Below, piece after piece: positions 1 to 8,227 of a DNA stretch of 64,000 nt (position 1 is the stretch's first letter; each line of letters opens with the position of its first letter). The notes under the pieces are model-generated. The model was not told where the DNA came from, did not search any database, and saw nothing but the letters and a program-made list of their open reading frames with translations. Made by a program: the position numbers and the translations under genes. The DNA comes from CAWKOH01 sp963851245 (GTDB taxonomy: Bacteria; Actinomycetota; Acidimicrobiia; Acidimicrobiales; Palsa-688), in NCBI GenBank assembly GCA_963851245.1, contig CAWKOH010000001.1, forward strand, positions 550,066 through 614,065. The letters run 5' to 3'.

Positions 1-147
1 GTCGGCACGCTCGCGGCCGTGGCGATCCGCCAATTCGTCGAGGGCCGTCCGGAAGGTTTCGGAGCCGCGGATATCAGCGACGGTAGCGACGCGCTTGGCG
101 TTCGACTCGCGCTGGCACTGCCAAACTCTGCGCAGCCCGCTGATCAC
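1..147 (-). CDS. Partial protein, possibly a glycerol-3-phosphate acyltransferase N-terminus
   Basis: An open frame runs off the left edge. It starts at a GTG at 147 (another GTG is at 153) and yields about 49 residues, including VADIRGSETFRTALDEL and ADRHGRERAD. A SEXF...LA..(M/H)GR pattern resembles the N-terminal part of PlsB-like glycerol-3-phosphate acyltransferases of actinobacteria, but no catalytic motif falls inside the window. It lies 31 bp after the WS/DGAT gene and is probably the last visible gene of the leftward lipid operon. The acyltransferase idea is partly contextual, because the operon already has AGPAT and DGAT steps. Any other short helical N-terminus could look similar. 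Confidence 0.35.
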   Translation of the reverse strand, partial: MISGLRRVWQCQRESNAKRVATVADIRGSETFRTALDELADRHGRERAD

Positions 148-178
148 GGGCACACGTCGAGGAGTCGCCGCGCACCGG

Positions 179-1651
179 TCAAGGTGCGACCTCGCGGGGT
201 TTGGTGGCTCGCTTGGGGGGCTCGGGCCTGCCGACGGCCAGGACCTCGTCGAAGCCCTCGGCCAGGCACCGCAGGAGCACCTCGGGGTCGGTGACTGCTG
301 CCGGGTCCGCGTGGACGGTGATGCAACAAGTGTCGAGGTGCGTGATCATCCCGATGAACGCCGCGACGCCCACGTGCGGCCCAAAGCCATAGCTGCGCAT
401 GATCTGGGCGCCGGCGATGTAGGTCGGCTCCATGAGTCCGCGCACCTGGCTGACGCCTATGTCGATCTTCACCAATTCCATCAGGGGGCTCGCCATCCAG
501 CGGTCGGGCAGGTGCACCAGTATGTTGGCGGCGCCTCCGAGGACCTCCATCGCTGGCTCGTATCGGGCCGCGAGCACGATCTCGTGGATGCGTTTCATCC
601 GCTCGGCGGCTCCGGTTACTCCGACAGGCGCGGCGATCATGGCCGCCGCCACCTGGTTTCCCAACGCGCGGTCGTCATCGGAACGAGTGCTGATGGGCAT
701 GCCTATAGGCATCTCGTCGATGTGTACGCCGAAGTACTCGTGGTAGCGGCGGAGGCCGCCCAACACTCCGGCGAGGTACGCGTCGTTGATGGTGCAGTCG
801 ATCGACTTGGCGGCCCGCCGCAGGTCGGCGAACGGGATGTCAAGGAGCTCGAAGCGCGAGCCTGGGCTGCGCCCTCTGAGCATGGGCGAAGGGGCAGCGC
901 TGACCGGTGTGATGAGGCGCCGGATGGACGCCAGGAGCTCTGCGGAATCATGGAGCAACTCGCCGGGTGTGGTGACGAAGCGCTTGGCCAACCGATCGGC
1001 GACACCGACGACCTCCCAAGCGCGGCGAACCGCCTCTATCGGCGCCCGGACGACGGCCGCGACAGGAGATGGCCACTCGTCGCCGGAGAGGGTCGCAGCC
1101 GGCCATTCGGGCACGGTGTTGACGAGGTCTCCGTCCCGCTCGGCGTCGTACGCGACCTGCGCCAATTGCACTGTCGCGTTGCCGTCCATCCACGAGTGGT
1201 GGAACTTCATGAGCAGTGCGGCACGGCCACCTTCCAGCCCTTCCATGAGCGTCACTTGCCACAGGGGGCGCCCCGGATCGTGGGGTGTCATGCCGTCGGC
1301 CTCGGCGTAGTCCAGCACCTGGCGGAGGGTGCCCGGAGACGGAACGCTGAGGCGTCGGACGTGGAATCGAAGGTCGAAATCCGGGTCGTCACGCCACATG
1401 GGGAGGCGACCAGGAATCGTCGTCCGGACCACGCGTTTGTGCAAAGGTGGCAGGATGCGGCTGGCCCGCTCCCACACTTGAACGAACCGATCCCACTCCG
1501 GCACCTTGTCAAGGACGTAAACGAAATGGCCGGTGCCGCGTGTGCGGGGGTTCGAATCACCCTTCAGGAACATCGCGTCTGTAGCCGCAAGTGCGTCAGG
1601 CCACGTCCGGAACGCTTCGATCAGCGCGTCGGGTTTCTGGATCTCAGCCAT
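179..1651 (-). CDS. WS/DGAT-family acyltransferase (wax ester synthase / diacylglycerol acyltransferase)
   Basis: A 490-residue protein of the wax ester synthase/acyl-CoA:diacylglycerol acyltransferase family, which transfers acyl groups from acyl-CoA to diacylglycerol or fatty alcohols at the membrane-lipid droplet interface. The catalytic HHSWMDG motif (HHxxxDG) is intact at residues 151-157. The C-terminal half (RGRSPGSRFELLDIP, then NDAYLAGVLGGLRRY) matches the DUF1298-type second domain. Length is normal for the family. The ATG at 1651 overlaps the end of the upstream acyl-CoA ligase gene by 8 bp, so translation is probably coupled. Second WS/DGAT of the operon. Acceptor specificity cannot be read from sequence. 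Confidence 0.9.
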   Translation of the reverse strand: MAEIQKPDALIEAFRTWPDALAATDAMFLKGDSNPRTRGTGHFVYVLDKVPEWDRFVQVWERASRILPPLHKRVVRTTIPGRLPMWRDDPDFDLRFHVRRLSVPSPGTLRQVLDYAEADGMTPHDPGRPLWQVTLMEGLEGGRAALLMKFHHSWMDGNATVQLAQVAYDAERDGDLVNTVPEWPAATLSGDEWPSPVAAVVRAPIEAVRRAWEVVGVADRLAKRFVTTPGELLHDSAELLASIRRLITPVSAAPSPMLRGRSPGSRFELLDIPFADLRRAAKSIDCTINDAYLAGVLGGLRRYHEYFGVHIDEMPIGMPISTRSDDDRALGNQVAAAMIAAPVGVTGAAERMKRIHEIVLAARYEPAMEVLGGAANILVHLPDRWMASPLMELVKIDIGVSQVRGLMEPTYIAGAQIMRSYGFGPHVGVAAFIGMITHLDTCCITVHADPAAVTDPEVLLRCLAEGFDEVLAVGRPEPPKRATKPREVAP

Positions 1652-3251
1652 CGCGTCTACCGCTTGCCCGCAGGCGATCGAACGTGTTCGGTCCTATCCC
1701 CCGCTCTCGCAGCTTGTTCTTCTGGATCCGGAACGTCGCCTGCGTGGTGGGTAACTCGTCTATGACCTCGACGTATCGCGGCATGGCGAACTTCGGAACC
1801 CGATCGATCAAGAACTCGATTAGCCCAGCTTCATCGACGGACGCACCCGGCTCGCAGACGACGTACACCATGACCTCATCTTCGCCATCCTCCGATGGCA
1901 CGGCGACCGCTACCGCTTGGCCGACGCCCGGGAACGCGCAGACAGCCTGTTCGACCTCGAACGAAGAGATGTTCTCACCCCGGCGGCGGATGTAATCCTT
2001 CGAGCGGTCAACGAAGTAGTGCTCCCCGTCCTCGTCGCGGACAAACGTATCGCCTGTGTGCAACCAACCGTTGCGCCAAGCCCGCACCGTCGCCTCCGGC
2101 ATGTTGAGGTAGCCGAGGCTGCAGGACCACGGGCTGCGGGGACGGACGATCAGCTCTCCAGGAACGCCGTCGGCGACCGGGTAGTCGTGGTCGTCAACGA
2201 TCGCAACTTCCATCGGCGAGTCCGGCGCGACCCGGCCACAGCTCCGATAGTTGGACCCGTTCACGTCCCGCATGAACGAGAACAAGACACTGCCGACCTC
2301 AGTGCTCCCGAAGGTCGTGTAGACGTTCACGCCGAAGCGTCGCTTGAACTCGTCCACCTCGGGGATGACCGGGCCCATCACCACAGCCTTGAGCGTGTTG
2401 TCGGCGTCGCCGGCGCTCCGGGGCTGCCCATACAGGAAGCTGGCGATGACGCTGACCACGTAAGCCGATGTGCACCCGTAGGTGCGGATATCGTTCCAGA
2501 AGTCCCCGATGCTGAACCGCTCTCGCAGGATGAGCTTGCCATTCCTGGCGGCCGGCACGAAGAAGGCCGACTTGCCGAGCGAATGAAACGGTGGCCAGAA
2601 GCCGTAGAAGACGGGTTCGTCGAATTCGGACGGCGCGAAGAGGAGCCTAACGAGTTCCTGCATACCCCACGGCTGGAAGACCGCCTTCGCCTGTCCGGTC
2701 GTGCCCGAGGTGTAGATGACGCTCATGATGTCCCAGAGTTGTGGCTCTACGAGACCATCGAGTGGGTCCGCCTCCGAGAGGAACCCGTCGCCGGTCAGGA
2801 CGCGGAAGCGCTTCCCGAGGCCGTGGTCGTCGTCGCCGGGCTCCGAGTCGTACACGACGACGATGTGCACGAAGTCGAGGTTGTCAGCAACGAGCGCCAG
2901 CCACGGGGCGAACCGTCGGGACGTCACCACGATCCGCGCTCGCGAGTTGTTGATGGCGTGGATGAGCCATTCGCCGCGGTAGTCCGTGTTCACGGGGACC
3001 TCGATCGCCCGGAGCCATGCGCACCCGAGCCAGGCGTACAGCGCCTCCGGCGAGGTTGGCATCATCGTCACGACGTACTCGCCGGGCTCGACGGCGAGCC
3101 GGCGGTAGGCGTCGGCCCACCGCCGGCAGTTGCGGTCCACCTCTTCCCAGGTGAGGCGTTCGCCGGACCCGACGGTCTCGATAGCGATGCTCTTCGGCGT
3201 CGCTCGCGCCCGGTCGGCGACAAGCACCGGAAGCGGTGCCCAGCTATCCAC
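1644..3251 (-). CDS. Acyl-CoA synthetase / AMP-dependent ligase
   Basis: A 535-residue ANL-superfamily ligase that should form an acyl-adenylate and then a CoA thioester. The phosphate-binding motif YTSGTTGQAKAV begins near residue 180. Later come the GSTEVGS adenine-site motif, the hinge aspartate region (WLHTGDTFVRDEDGEHYF), and RSKDYIRRRGENIS, the core of the C-terminal domain. The start of the protein and its spacing resemble carnitine/crotonobetaine-CoA ligase relatives. The gene overlaps the HAD-AGPAT gene upstream (8 bp) and the WS/DGAT gene downstream (8 bp), placing it inside a tightly coupled lipid operon. It probably supplies acyl-CoA to the neighbouring acyltransferases, or activates a carboxylated substrate. 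The substrate is not deducible. Confidence 0.9.
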   Translation of the reverse strand: MDSWAPLPVLVADRARATPKSIAIETVGSGERLTWEEVDRNCRRWADAYRRLAVEPGEYVVTMMPTSPEALYAWLGCAWLRAIEVPVNTDYRGEWLIHAINNSRARIVVTSRRFAPWLALVADNLDFVHIVVVYDSEPGDDDHGLGKRFRVLTGDGFLSEADPLDGLVEPQLWDIMSVIYTSGTTGQAKAVFQPWGMQELVRLLFAPSEFDEPVFYGFWPPFHSLGKSAFFVPAARNGKLILRERFSIGDFWNDIRTYGCTSAYVVSVIASFLYGQPRSAGDADNTLKAVVMGPVIPEVDEFKRRFGVNVYTTFGSTEVGSVLFSFMRDVNGSNYRSCGRVAPDSPMEVAIVDDHDYPVADGVPGELIVRPRSPWSCSLGYLNMPEATVRAWRNGWLHTGDTFVRDEDGEHYFVDRSKDYIRRRGENISSFEVEQAVCAFPGVGQAVAVAVPSEDGEDEVMVYVVCEPGASVDEAGLIEFLIDRVPKFAMPRYVEVIDELPTTQATFRIQKNKLRERGIGPNTFDRLRASGRRDG

Positions 3252-4725
3252 GACAGTGCCTCCTTGTGCCTGTGAAAGGATTGCTCGGCCGGCGGGGCCA
3301 GTGAGCTAGGGTATCCACGTAGAGTTGACGGACTTCCTCGATGCGTTTGGGAAGCTCGTCGACCTTCCACCCATCCACAGAGATTGGCTCGAGTACGGCG
3401 ACGTCGATCACACCGGGGTGCAATGCGATGCCCTTTCGCCCCGCGAGGGAGTCGGCATTGCGGATGATGATGGGGACGATGGGCAGGCCCGTGCCCATGG
3501 CGATCCGGAACGCCCCCTTCTTGAACGGCCCGACCTGTTTGGTGTCCAGGCGAGTACCCTCAGGCGCGATAAGGACCGACAGGCCCTTGCGAGCCAAGTC
3601 CTCGCTCGACTGCAGGGCGGCGACGGCCGCATCGGTATTCTCCCGATCAACCCATGCTACGTCGAGCAGCTTACCCACGGCGCCGGCCACGGGGTTCTTG
3701 CCGATCTCGGCCTTGGCCACGGCCGTGAAGTCCTTACGCACGATCCGCATGGCGATGAGTCCATCGAAGGAGTTGCGGTGGTTGACGAGGAATACCGCCG
3801 GACGGTACTTCCATGCGTTTTCCTCGCCGATCACGTTGACCCGAACACCCCCAGCATCGAGAACGGCTTGCAGCCAGTGCTCGTAGACGAAGTTGATGCC
3901 GGCCCACTTGTCCCGGCGGGCCAGCCCGATCCCCAGCCCGATGCCGCTCAGCGGCAAGCCGACGCCAACTCCCGCGAGCGTGCGCACTGCGCTTTTGATG
4001 CCACCGCCGCGGCTGGTGAACCGCAACACTGGCCAGCCGCGCTTGGCCGCGATCTGGACCAGTCGGCTGCCGGGGTTGGTCGGACGGGGGTTGCCGACCA
4101 GATACATCAGCGCTGCGTCCTCGTCGCCGTCGGCATAGAAAAAGCTGCGCCCGAGGTCGATCTTGCGCTCGGTCGCGAACGCTTGCGCGGCGTTGGCCTT
4201 GCCTGGCCCGAAGAGGATGGGCCGCTGCACCTCACCGGTCAGCACACCGTCCTCGGTCACGAACCGGTTGCACAGGACGTGCTCGATTCCCAGGTAGCCC
4301 GCCACCGGTTGGGCCTGGAAAATCGAGGCTGACGAGCTGAGCACGACCGTGTGCCCGCGACGCTGGTGGGCCTCGACGATGTCGCGCATCTCCGGGTAGA
4401 TGCGCTCGACCAGGTTACGCTGGAAGATCCGGAGGCCCATTTCCTCGAGATCCTCCTGCGCTCGCCCCGCCCAGGCGGCGGCGCCGAGCTCAAGCAGCTC
4501 CCCGAACGATTTCTCGTTGACACCGCTGCTGACCATCAAGGCCAAGCTGCGGACAAGCTCCGAGGCGCCGAGCTCGCGGCGGCGCATGCGGTCCTGAGCC
4601 AGGTAGCGGGCCGAGTACCCGGCGATCAGAGTGCCATCGAGGTCGAAAAATGCGCCGACCTCGGGTCCGGCTGGGCCGGCGTCGATCTCGGCGATCGATC
4701 CCGGAAGGCGAAGTTCCGTGGTCAT
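3244..4725 (-). CDS. HAD-IB hydrolase fused to 1-acylglycerol-3-phosphate acyltransferase
   Basis: A 493-residue two-domain protein. Residues 26-32 (FFDLDGT) and 197-207 (YADGDEDAALM) are HAD motifs I and IV, marking an HAD-IB (SerB-like) phosphatase. The second half is a PlsC-type acyltransferase with the NHRNSFD (HX4D) motif near 315-321 and a PEGTR motif near 394. The fusion is known in actinobacteria (PlsC-HAD proteins of lipid metabolism). The acyltransferase should make phosphatidic acid, and the HAD domain may dephosphorylate a product, which is inference. I chose the ATG at 4725 because it overlaps the upstream WS/DGAT stop in an ATGA and because the longer reading frame is a shadow of that gene. 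Confidence 0.88.
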   Translation of the reverse strand: MTTELRLPGSIAEIDAGPAGPEVGAFFDLDGTLIAGYSARYLAQDRMRRRELGASELVRSLALMVSSGVNEKSFGELLELGAAAWAGRAQEDLEEMGLRIFQRNLVERIYPEMRDIVEAHQRRGHTVVLSSSASIFQAQPVAGYLGIEHVLCNRFVTEDGVLTGEVQRPILFGPGKANAAQAFATERKIDLGRSFFYADGDEDAALMYLVGNPRPTNPGSRLVQIAAKRGWPVLRFTSRGGGIKSAVRTLAGVGVGLPLSGIGLGIGLARRDKWAGINFVYEHWLQAVLDAGGVRVNVIGEENAWKYRPAVFLVNHRNSFDGLIAMRIVRKDFTAVAKAEIGKNPVAGAVGKLLDVAWVDRENTDAAVAALQSSEDLARKGLSVLIAPEGTRLDTKQVGPFKKGAFRIAMGTGLPIVPIIIRNADSLAGRKGIALHPGVIDVAVLEPISVDGWKVDELPKRIEEVRQLYVDTLAHWPRRPSNPFTGTRRHCRG

Positions 4726-6197
4726 CGCGACCTCCCTCGGGCCGGCCGCTGGGCGACGCCGATCACCTCTTCGGAACCCTGCCGCAAGCTTTCGACGAAC
4801 ACAGCGGGTTCGGCCACCGCGACCGCGTCGAGGTGCACACCGATGTGGCAACGACCCTCGGCTGTGTACGACAGGATCGTCGCGGCCGCACCGGCCAACG
4901 GGCCGATCGGCACGATCCGCACGACCGGAGCACCGGCGACATGGACCGGGCCGACATGGCCACTGAGGTGCCCGACGTTGACGTCGACGACATCGCCGGC
5001 ATCCCGAGCCGCGGCCAGCACCTGGTCCGGTAACCACGCTACGACGGGAGCTGCGGCACGAAGCAGGGCGGCTTCGGCAGCCCTCTCCTCGGCCGTCAGC
5101 ACGATCTCGCGCACCTTGCGCATCCGCACTACCGGATCGATCTCAGATATCGGCGCGGCGACGCGCACGCCGGACCAGGGGTTGAGGGCGGGACGGTCGT
5201 CGGCCTCGATGGGGATCGATATAGCCACCGGGATGGCGTCCACCGGCACGCCGAGCTGCTCGTGGTACAGCCGGAGGCCGCCGCACACCGCGGCGACGTA
5301 GGCGTCGTTCAGCGAGCAGCCGGCGTTGGACGCGGCTGCCCGCAATTCCGAGAAGTCGATCTCGAACGACTCGACCCGCCTCTGGAGACCACGTCGTTGC
5401 AGCAGCGGCGACGGCGGCGCCGGCGGCCCGCCCGCCGCCCGCCGCAGGGACGACACGAAACGCCCCAGTTCTTTCACTGCGCCCACGGGGTCCCGCGTGG
5501 TGCCCGTCACGAGGTGGACCGCCTCGCTCGTCCGGCGCCGGGCGCGTCCAGCGGCCATCAACGGCAGATGACGTAACTCGCGTCGCGTCAGGTCGAGTGG
5601 CGAGAGGTCCTCCGGCGACGGCAGCAGTGGCATCGGCGACGCCTGTGGCTCGCGCCCACCCGCCCGCAACACGCGGTCGAAGACGATCCCACCGATCCCG
5701 TCGGTGACGGCATGGCTGAACTTCCAAATGATGGCAGCCGCCGGCGACTCCTGGTCGCACAGCCCTTCGACCAGTGTTGCCTCCCACAACGGGCGGTTGA
5801 CGTCGAGCGGCGCGGAGTGGAACGTCTCTGCGAGGTCGAGCAGCTGGCGAAATGAACCAGGCCCGGGCAGGGCGATCCGGCGCATGTGGTAGTCGAGGTC
5901 GAAGTCCGGGTCGATGACCCACCGCGCCGGAGTGATCGGCAGGAGCGGGGCCACAACCCGTTGGCGCATCCGCAGGACGAGTCGGCTGGCGCGGTCGAGG
6001 TCACTGCGGAGCCGCTCCCAGTCGGGCACGGAGTCGAGGACATCGACCACGACCGACGCCGACGCTCGTCCCTGGTGTTCGAGGCGATAGCCGACGTAGC
6101 CGATGGCCGACAGCTCCCGCGTCCATATCACCGCGGACTCTGCGATCACTGTTTCTCTCCTGGTCGTGCCCGACTTGACGGTCGCAACGGTGCTCAC
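4722..6197 (-). CDS. WS/DGAT-family acyltransferase with altered active-site motif
   Basis: A 491-residue WS/DGAT homologue. The catalytic motif reads FSHAVTDG (motif at 161-167), so the first histidine of HHxxxDG is serine, while the second histidine, generally taken as the catalytic base, and DG are kept. NDAYVAAVCGGLRLYHEQLG marks the C-terminal DUF1298 domain. The gene begins 3 bp after the phosphotransferase stop and ends in an ATGA overlap with the HAD-AGPAT gene. It is likely active, but a changed acceptor or reduced activity is possible. It belongs to the same leftward operon as the WS/DGAT at 179-1651. Confidence 0.88.
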   Translation of the reverse strand: MSTVATVKSGTTRRETVIAESAVIWTRELSAIGYVGYRLEHQGRASASVVVDVLDSVPDWERLRSDLDRASRLVLRMRQRVVAPLLPITPARWVIDPDFDLDYHMRRIALPGPGSFRQLLDLAETFHSAPLDVNRPLWEATLVEGLCDQESPAAAIIWKFSHAVTDGIGGIVFDRVLRAGGREPQASPMPLLPSPEDLSPLDLTRRELRHLPLMAAGRARRRTSEAVHLVTGTTRDPVGAVKELGRFVSSLRRAAGGPPAPPSPLLQRRGLQRRVESFEIDFSELRAAASNAGCSLNDAYVAAVCGGLRLYHEQLGVPVDAIPVAISIPIEADDRPALNPWSGVRVAAPISEIDPVVRMRKVREIVLTAEERAAEAALLRAAAPVVAWLPDQVLAAARDAGDVVDVNVGHLSGHVGPVHVAGAPVVRIVPIGPLAGAAATILSYTAEGRCHIGVHLDAVAVAEPAVFVESLRQGSEEVIGVAQRPARGRSR

Positions 6198-6200
6198 GGC

Positions 6201-7370
6201 TCAGACTCGCTTGCCGTCGACGAGCGTCTTGAGCAGCGCAAAAGAGTCGTGCGTTTCGATAGCGGCGACCACGCGCTCGACGCCGATTCGGGTGACCTCA
6301 GGTTCCTGGGCGCGCTCGCCAGCTTCGGACGCGGCGACGGCGGACGTATAGAAGTCGGTCAGGCCGGCCCGATAGAGCGTCCACAGGTACTCTAAATCGA
6401 CGGCGATGCCAGCACCATCGAGGCGGACGGCATAGCGCTCGACGAGGCCTCGCTCGATCTTGCGGAGCACATCTTGGTCAGCCGAGGCGGTGGCGAAGTA
6501 TGCCAGATCGCGGACACCCGCTCCTGCTCTGGCGACCTGCCAGTCGATGAAGCCCGGCTTGTCGCCCTCGAAGAACAGGTTCCCGAGGTGGGGGTCGCCA
6601 TGGAGGACGGTCTGGGGCTGCGACTCCCAAAAGGCGTCGATGTCGGCGCTCCGCTCGAAGAAGATCCGACCCTGGCGCTTGATCTGTTCCGGCACGATGT
6701 CGGCCGCTTGACCCTTCATGTTCCCGAGGAAGCGCCGCCTGACGACGTCGCCGACGGCCATTGCTGCGGGTGAGAAGCGGGTGGCAAGCGGCTTGAGGTC
6801 AGTGGCGAACCGGCCGGTAGCCCAGTACGCGGCGTGCTGGTTCGCCATGGCGTCGGCCACGGCTTCGGCCTCGGCGGCAGCGACGGGCTCGCGGATGTCG
6901 CGGAAGCGGGCGCTCCCCGCCAGGTCCTCGAGGACCATTATGTTGCGACCGCGAAACGAGTCGACCTTGGCGGCATAGCAGTGCGGGGTTCGGACCGGCA
7001 GCTCATCGCCAAGGGTTTGGTAGAGGAAGACCTCGCGCGTGCCCAGTCCCATCACGAGCATCATCAGGTGCTGCAGGTAGTTATGCGGGGTGAACTTGAG
7101 GAACACGTGGTCGGGCACGTCTTCGTCGTCAGCGGCGTCGACCGCGATCCGGGCGCGGGCTGCTGTGCCCGAGTGCTCGTCGACGACGCTGAGCGAGCGG
7201 ATGGCGCCGGCCCGAAGGCCCATGGCCTCCTCGAGCCACCGAGGTGTGACGCTGTTCGACCGCAAGGGCACGCGAGAGCCGCCAGGTACGACCCGGTCCA
7301 ATGCGGCTCGACTGGCCTCCCTCGCCACCACCGCCACTCCTTGAGCGGAGAGCAACGTACGCGACGACAT
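6201..7370 (-). CDS. Phosphotransferase of the aminoglycoside/ecdysteroid-kinase-like (EcKL) family
   Basis: A 389-residue kinase-fold protein. The catalytic loop reads VLHGDPHLGNLFFEGD, and the metal-binding IDWQ follows (IDW in place of the usual DFD-like motif). MVLEDLAG is the hinge-like segment. Relatives phosphorylate small hydroxylated molecules such as ecdysteroids, and they are frequent in actinobacterial steroid/terpenoid gene clusters. The ATG at 7370 is preferred over the GTG at 7388. A promoter (TCGACA, 17 nt, TAGCGT) lies directly upstream and places transcription start within 1-2 nt of the ATG, suggesting a leaderless mRNA. It is the first gene of the lipid operon. The substrate is unknown, but phosphorylation of a lipophilic alcohol is a reasonable inference. 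Confidence 0.82.
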   Translation of the reverse strand: MSSRTLLSAQGVAVVAREASRAALDRVVPGGSRVPLRSNSVTPRWLEEAMGLRAGAIRSLSVVDEHSGTAARARIAVDAADDEDVPDHVFLKFTPHNYLQHLMMLVMGLGTREVFLYQTLGDELPVRTPHCYAAKVDSFRGRNIMVLEDLAGSARFRDIREPVAAAEAEAVADAMANQHAAYWATGRFATDLKPLATRFSPAAMAVGDVVRRRFLGNMKGQAADIVPEQIKRQGRIFFERSADIDAFWESQPQTVLHGDPHLGNLFFEGDKPGFIDWQVARAGAGVRDLAYFATASADQDVLRKIERGLVERYAVRLDGAGIAVDLEYLWTLYRAGLTDFYTSAVAASEAGERAQEPEVTRIGVERVVAAIETHDSFALLKTLVDGKRV

Positions 7371-7378
7371 AGCGCGTG

Positions 7379-7413
7379 ACGCTAGCACCTTTCGAACCTG
7401 ATGTCGAGATCGA
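7379..7413 (-). promoter_or_regulatory. Promoter/operator of the lipid operon (motif copy A)
   Basis: On the minus strand the palindrome-like box TCGATCTCGACATCAG covers 7413-7398. Its central TCGACA (7407-7402) sits exactly 17 nt from TAGCGT (7384-7379), and the ATG of the kinase gene begins 8 nt later. The box therefore looks like a combined -35 element and operator. A half-matching copy (CATCTCGATGTCAG) lies at 7451-7464. Confidence 0.7.
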
Positions 7414-7500
7414 TTTCTGCTGTTCTGAACCGATCGGCTCCATGAACAGGCATCTCGATGTCAGCCGCTAGGTCCCGCAGGCAAAACTCACCTCGAATTA

Positions 7501-7516
7501 TCGATATCGACATCGA
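7501..7516. promoter_or_regulatory. 16-bp palindromic operator, copy B
   Basis: TCGATATCGACATCGA is a full match to the consensus TYGAYRTCGAYRTCRA. It lies between the leftward lipid operon and a rightward alcohol dehydrogenase remnant, so it may once have served either side. No convincing -10 was found for this copy. Confidence 0.7.
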
Positions 7517-7623
7517 CCCAACAGCTAATTGTCACGTGTAAAGGCGCCACACCTGCGCGATCTCCGGGACGCGCCGACGCTCGAACTGGTGCATCGATAA
7601 CCTCACGCACCCCGCCTGTTCGG

Positions 7624-7830
7624 CAGAAGCTCAAGGACACCATCTTTGACCCCGGCAACACGGGCACGGATGTCCCCCGCCTCCTCGCCCTCCTCGCCCC
7701 GTACAAGGCCGGCCTCAAGTTCGACGAGCTGATCACCCGGACTTACCACCTCGCGGACCTCCACCGGGGGTGCGAGGGACATGCGGGAGGGGCCGCAACA
7801 TCCGCGGGATCATCATCTTCGAACAAGGTC
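7624..7830 (+). pseudogene. Alcohol dehydrogenase (MDR family) C-terminal remnant
   Basis: Translation gives YKAGLKFDELITRTYHLADL and, after two single-base frame changes around 7770-7790, DMREG then NIRGIIIFEQ. This is the C-terminal signature of zinc-dependent medium-chain alcohol dehydrogenases, including the NDMA-dependent type. The remaining roughly 300 residues are missing, so this is a decayed fragment and not simply a sequencing error. It is bracketed by two operator copies (7501 and 7875). Confidence 0.65.
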
Positions 7831-7874
7831 TCGCCACTGGTGTCAGGCGGGTGCCTCGGAGACGAACGCGAGTC

Positions 7875-7903
7875 TCGACATCGATATCGAACTATGCTTG
7901 ACA
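7875..7903 (+). promoter_or_regulatory. Operator copy C and -35 box upstream of the phasin-like gene
   Basis: TCGACATCGATATCGA (7875-7890) matches the consensus perfectly. It is followed by a consensus TTGACA at 7898-7903 and, about 20 nt further, TAATGG. The unit faces the small phasin-like ORF and XRE gene downstream, which has a ribosome binding site (AGAGGAAG before 7972). Confidence 0.65.
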
Positions 7904-7971
7904 AATCTAGCGGTGCGTGTACCTAATGGGGGCGTACCCCCCACACTCATTAGGGAAAGAGGAAGAGCACA

Positions 7972-8208
7972 ATGGCAACCGCCACCAGGCCCAAGGCCCC
8001 CACCACCACGAAGGCTGCGAATGGCAGCGAGGCCAGTACGGACCCGGCCTCTCTAGTGTAGTCGTACTTTGCGTTCCGCGGCTCGATACTTGCCAAGCAA
8101 GAGGCGCTCGCGCTCTCCGCTCTCGAGCGCGCGCCGAAGTCCTTCAAGGCGCCCGCCTTCGACAAGGCGCCCAAGCTGTTCAAGCTGCCGACCTTCGGCG
8201 CGAAGTAG
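7972..8208 (+). pseudogene. Small Lys/Ala/Pro-rich phasin-like ORF interrupted by an in-frame TAG
   Basis: An ATG with a good ribosome binding site opens MATATRPKAPTTTKAANG, but codon 30 (8059-8061) is TAG. The same frame continues for 48 more sense codons with KSFKAPAFDKAPKLFKLP, ending at TAG 8206-8208. The lysine/alanine/proline repeats resemble phasin or heparin-binding-haemagglutinin-like lipid-droplet proteins (the MLDS/HBHA type), and the next gene is an XRE regulator as in those loci. A nonsense mutation, a sequencing error or two separate peptides are all possible. Assignment to a lipid-droplet coat protein is inference from composition and neighbours. Confidence 0.45.
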
Positions 8209-8227
8209 AGCGCGGCACGGCAGGGAC

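Noticed and set aside
95..1765. Long plus-strand open frame opposite the WS/DGAT gene
   Set aside because: It is the antisense shadow of a clearly conserved WS/DGAT gene; its translation is histidine/arginine-rich with no family signature.
1917..3275. Long plus-strand frame opposite the acyl-CoA ligase
   Set aside because: Antisense shadow caused by high-GC codon bias; the minus strand carries all the ANL ligase motifs.
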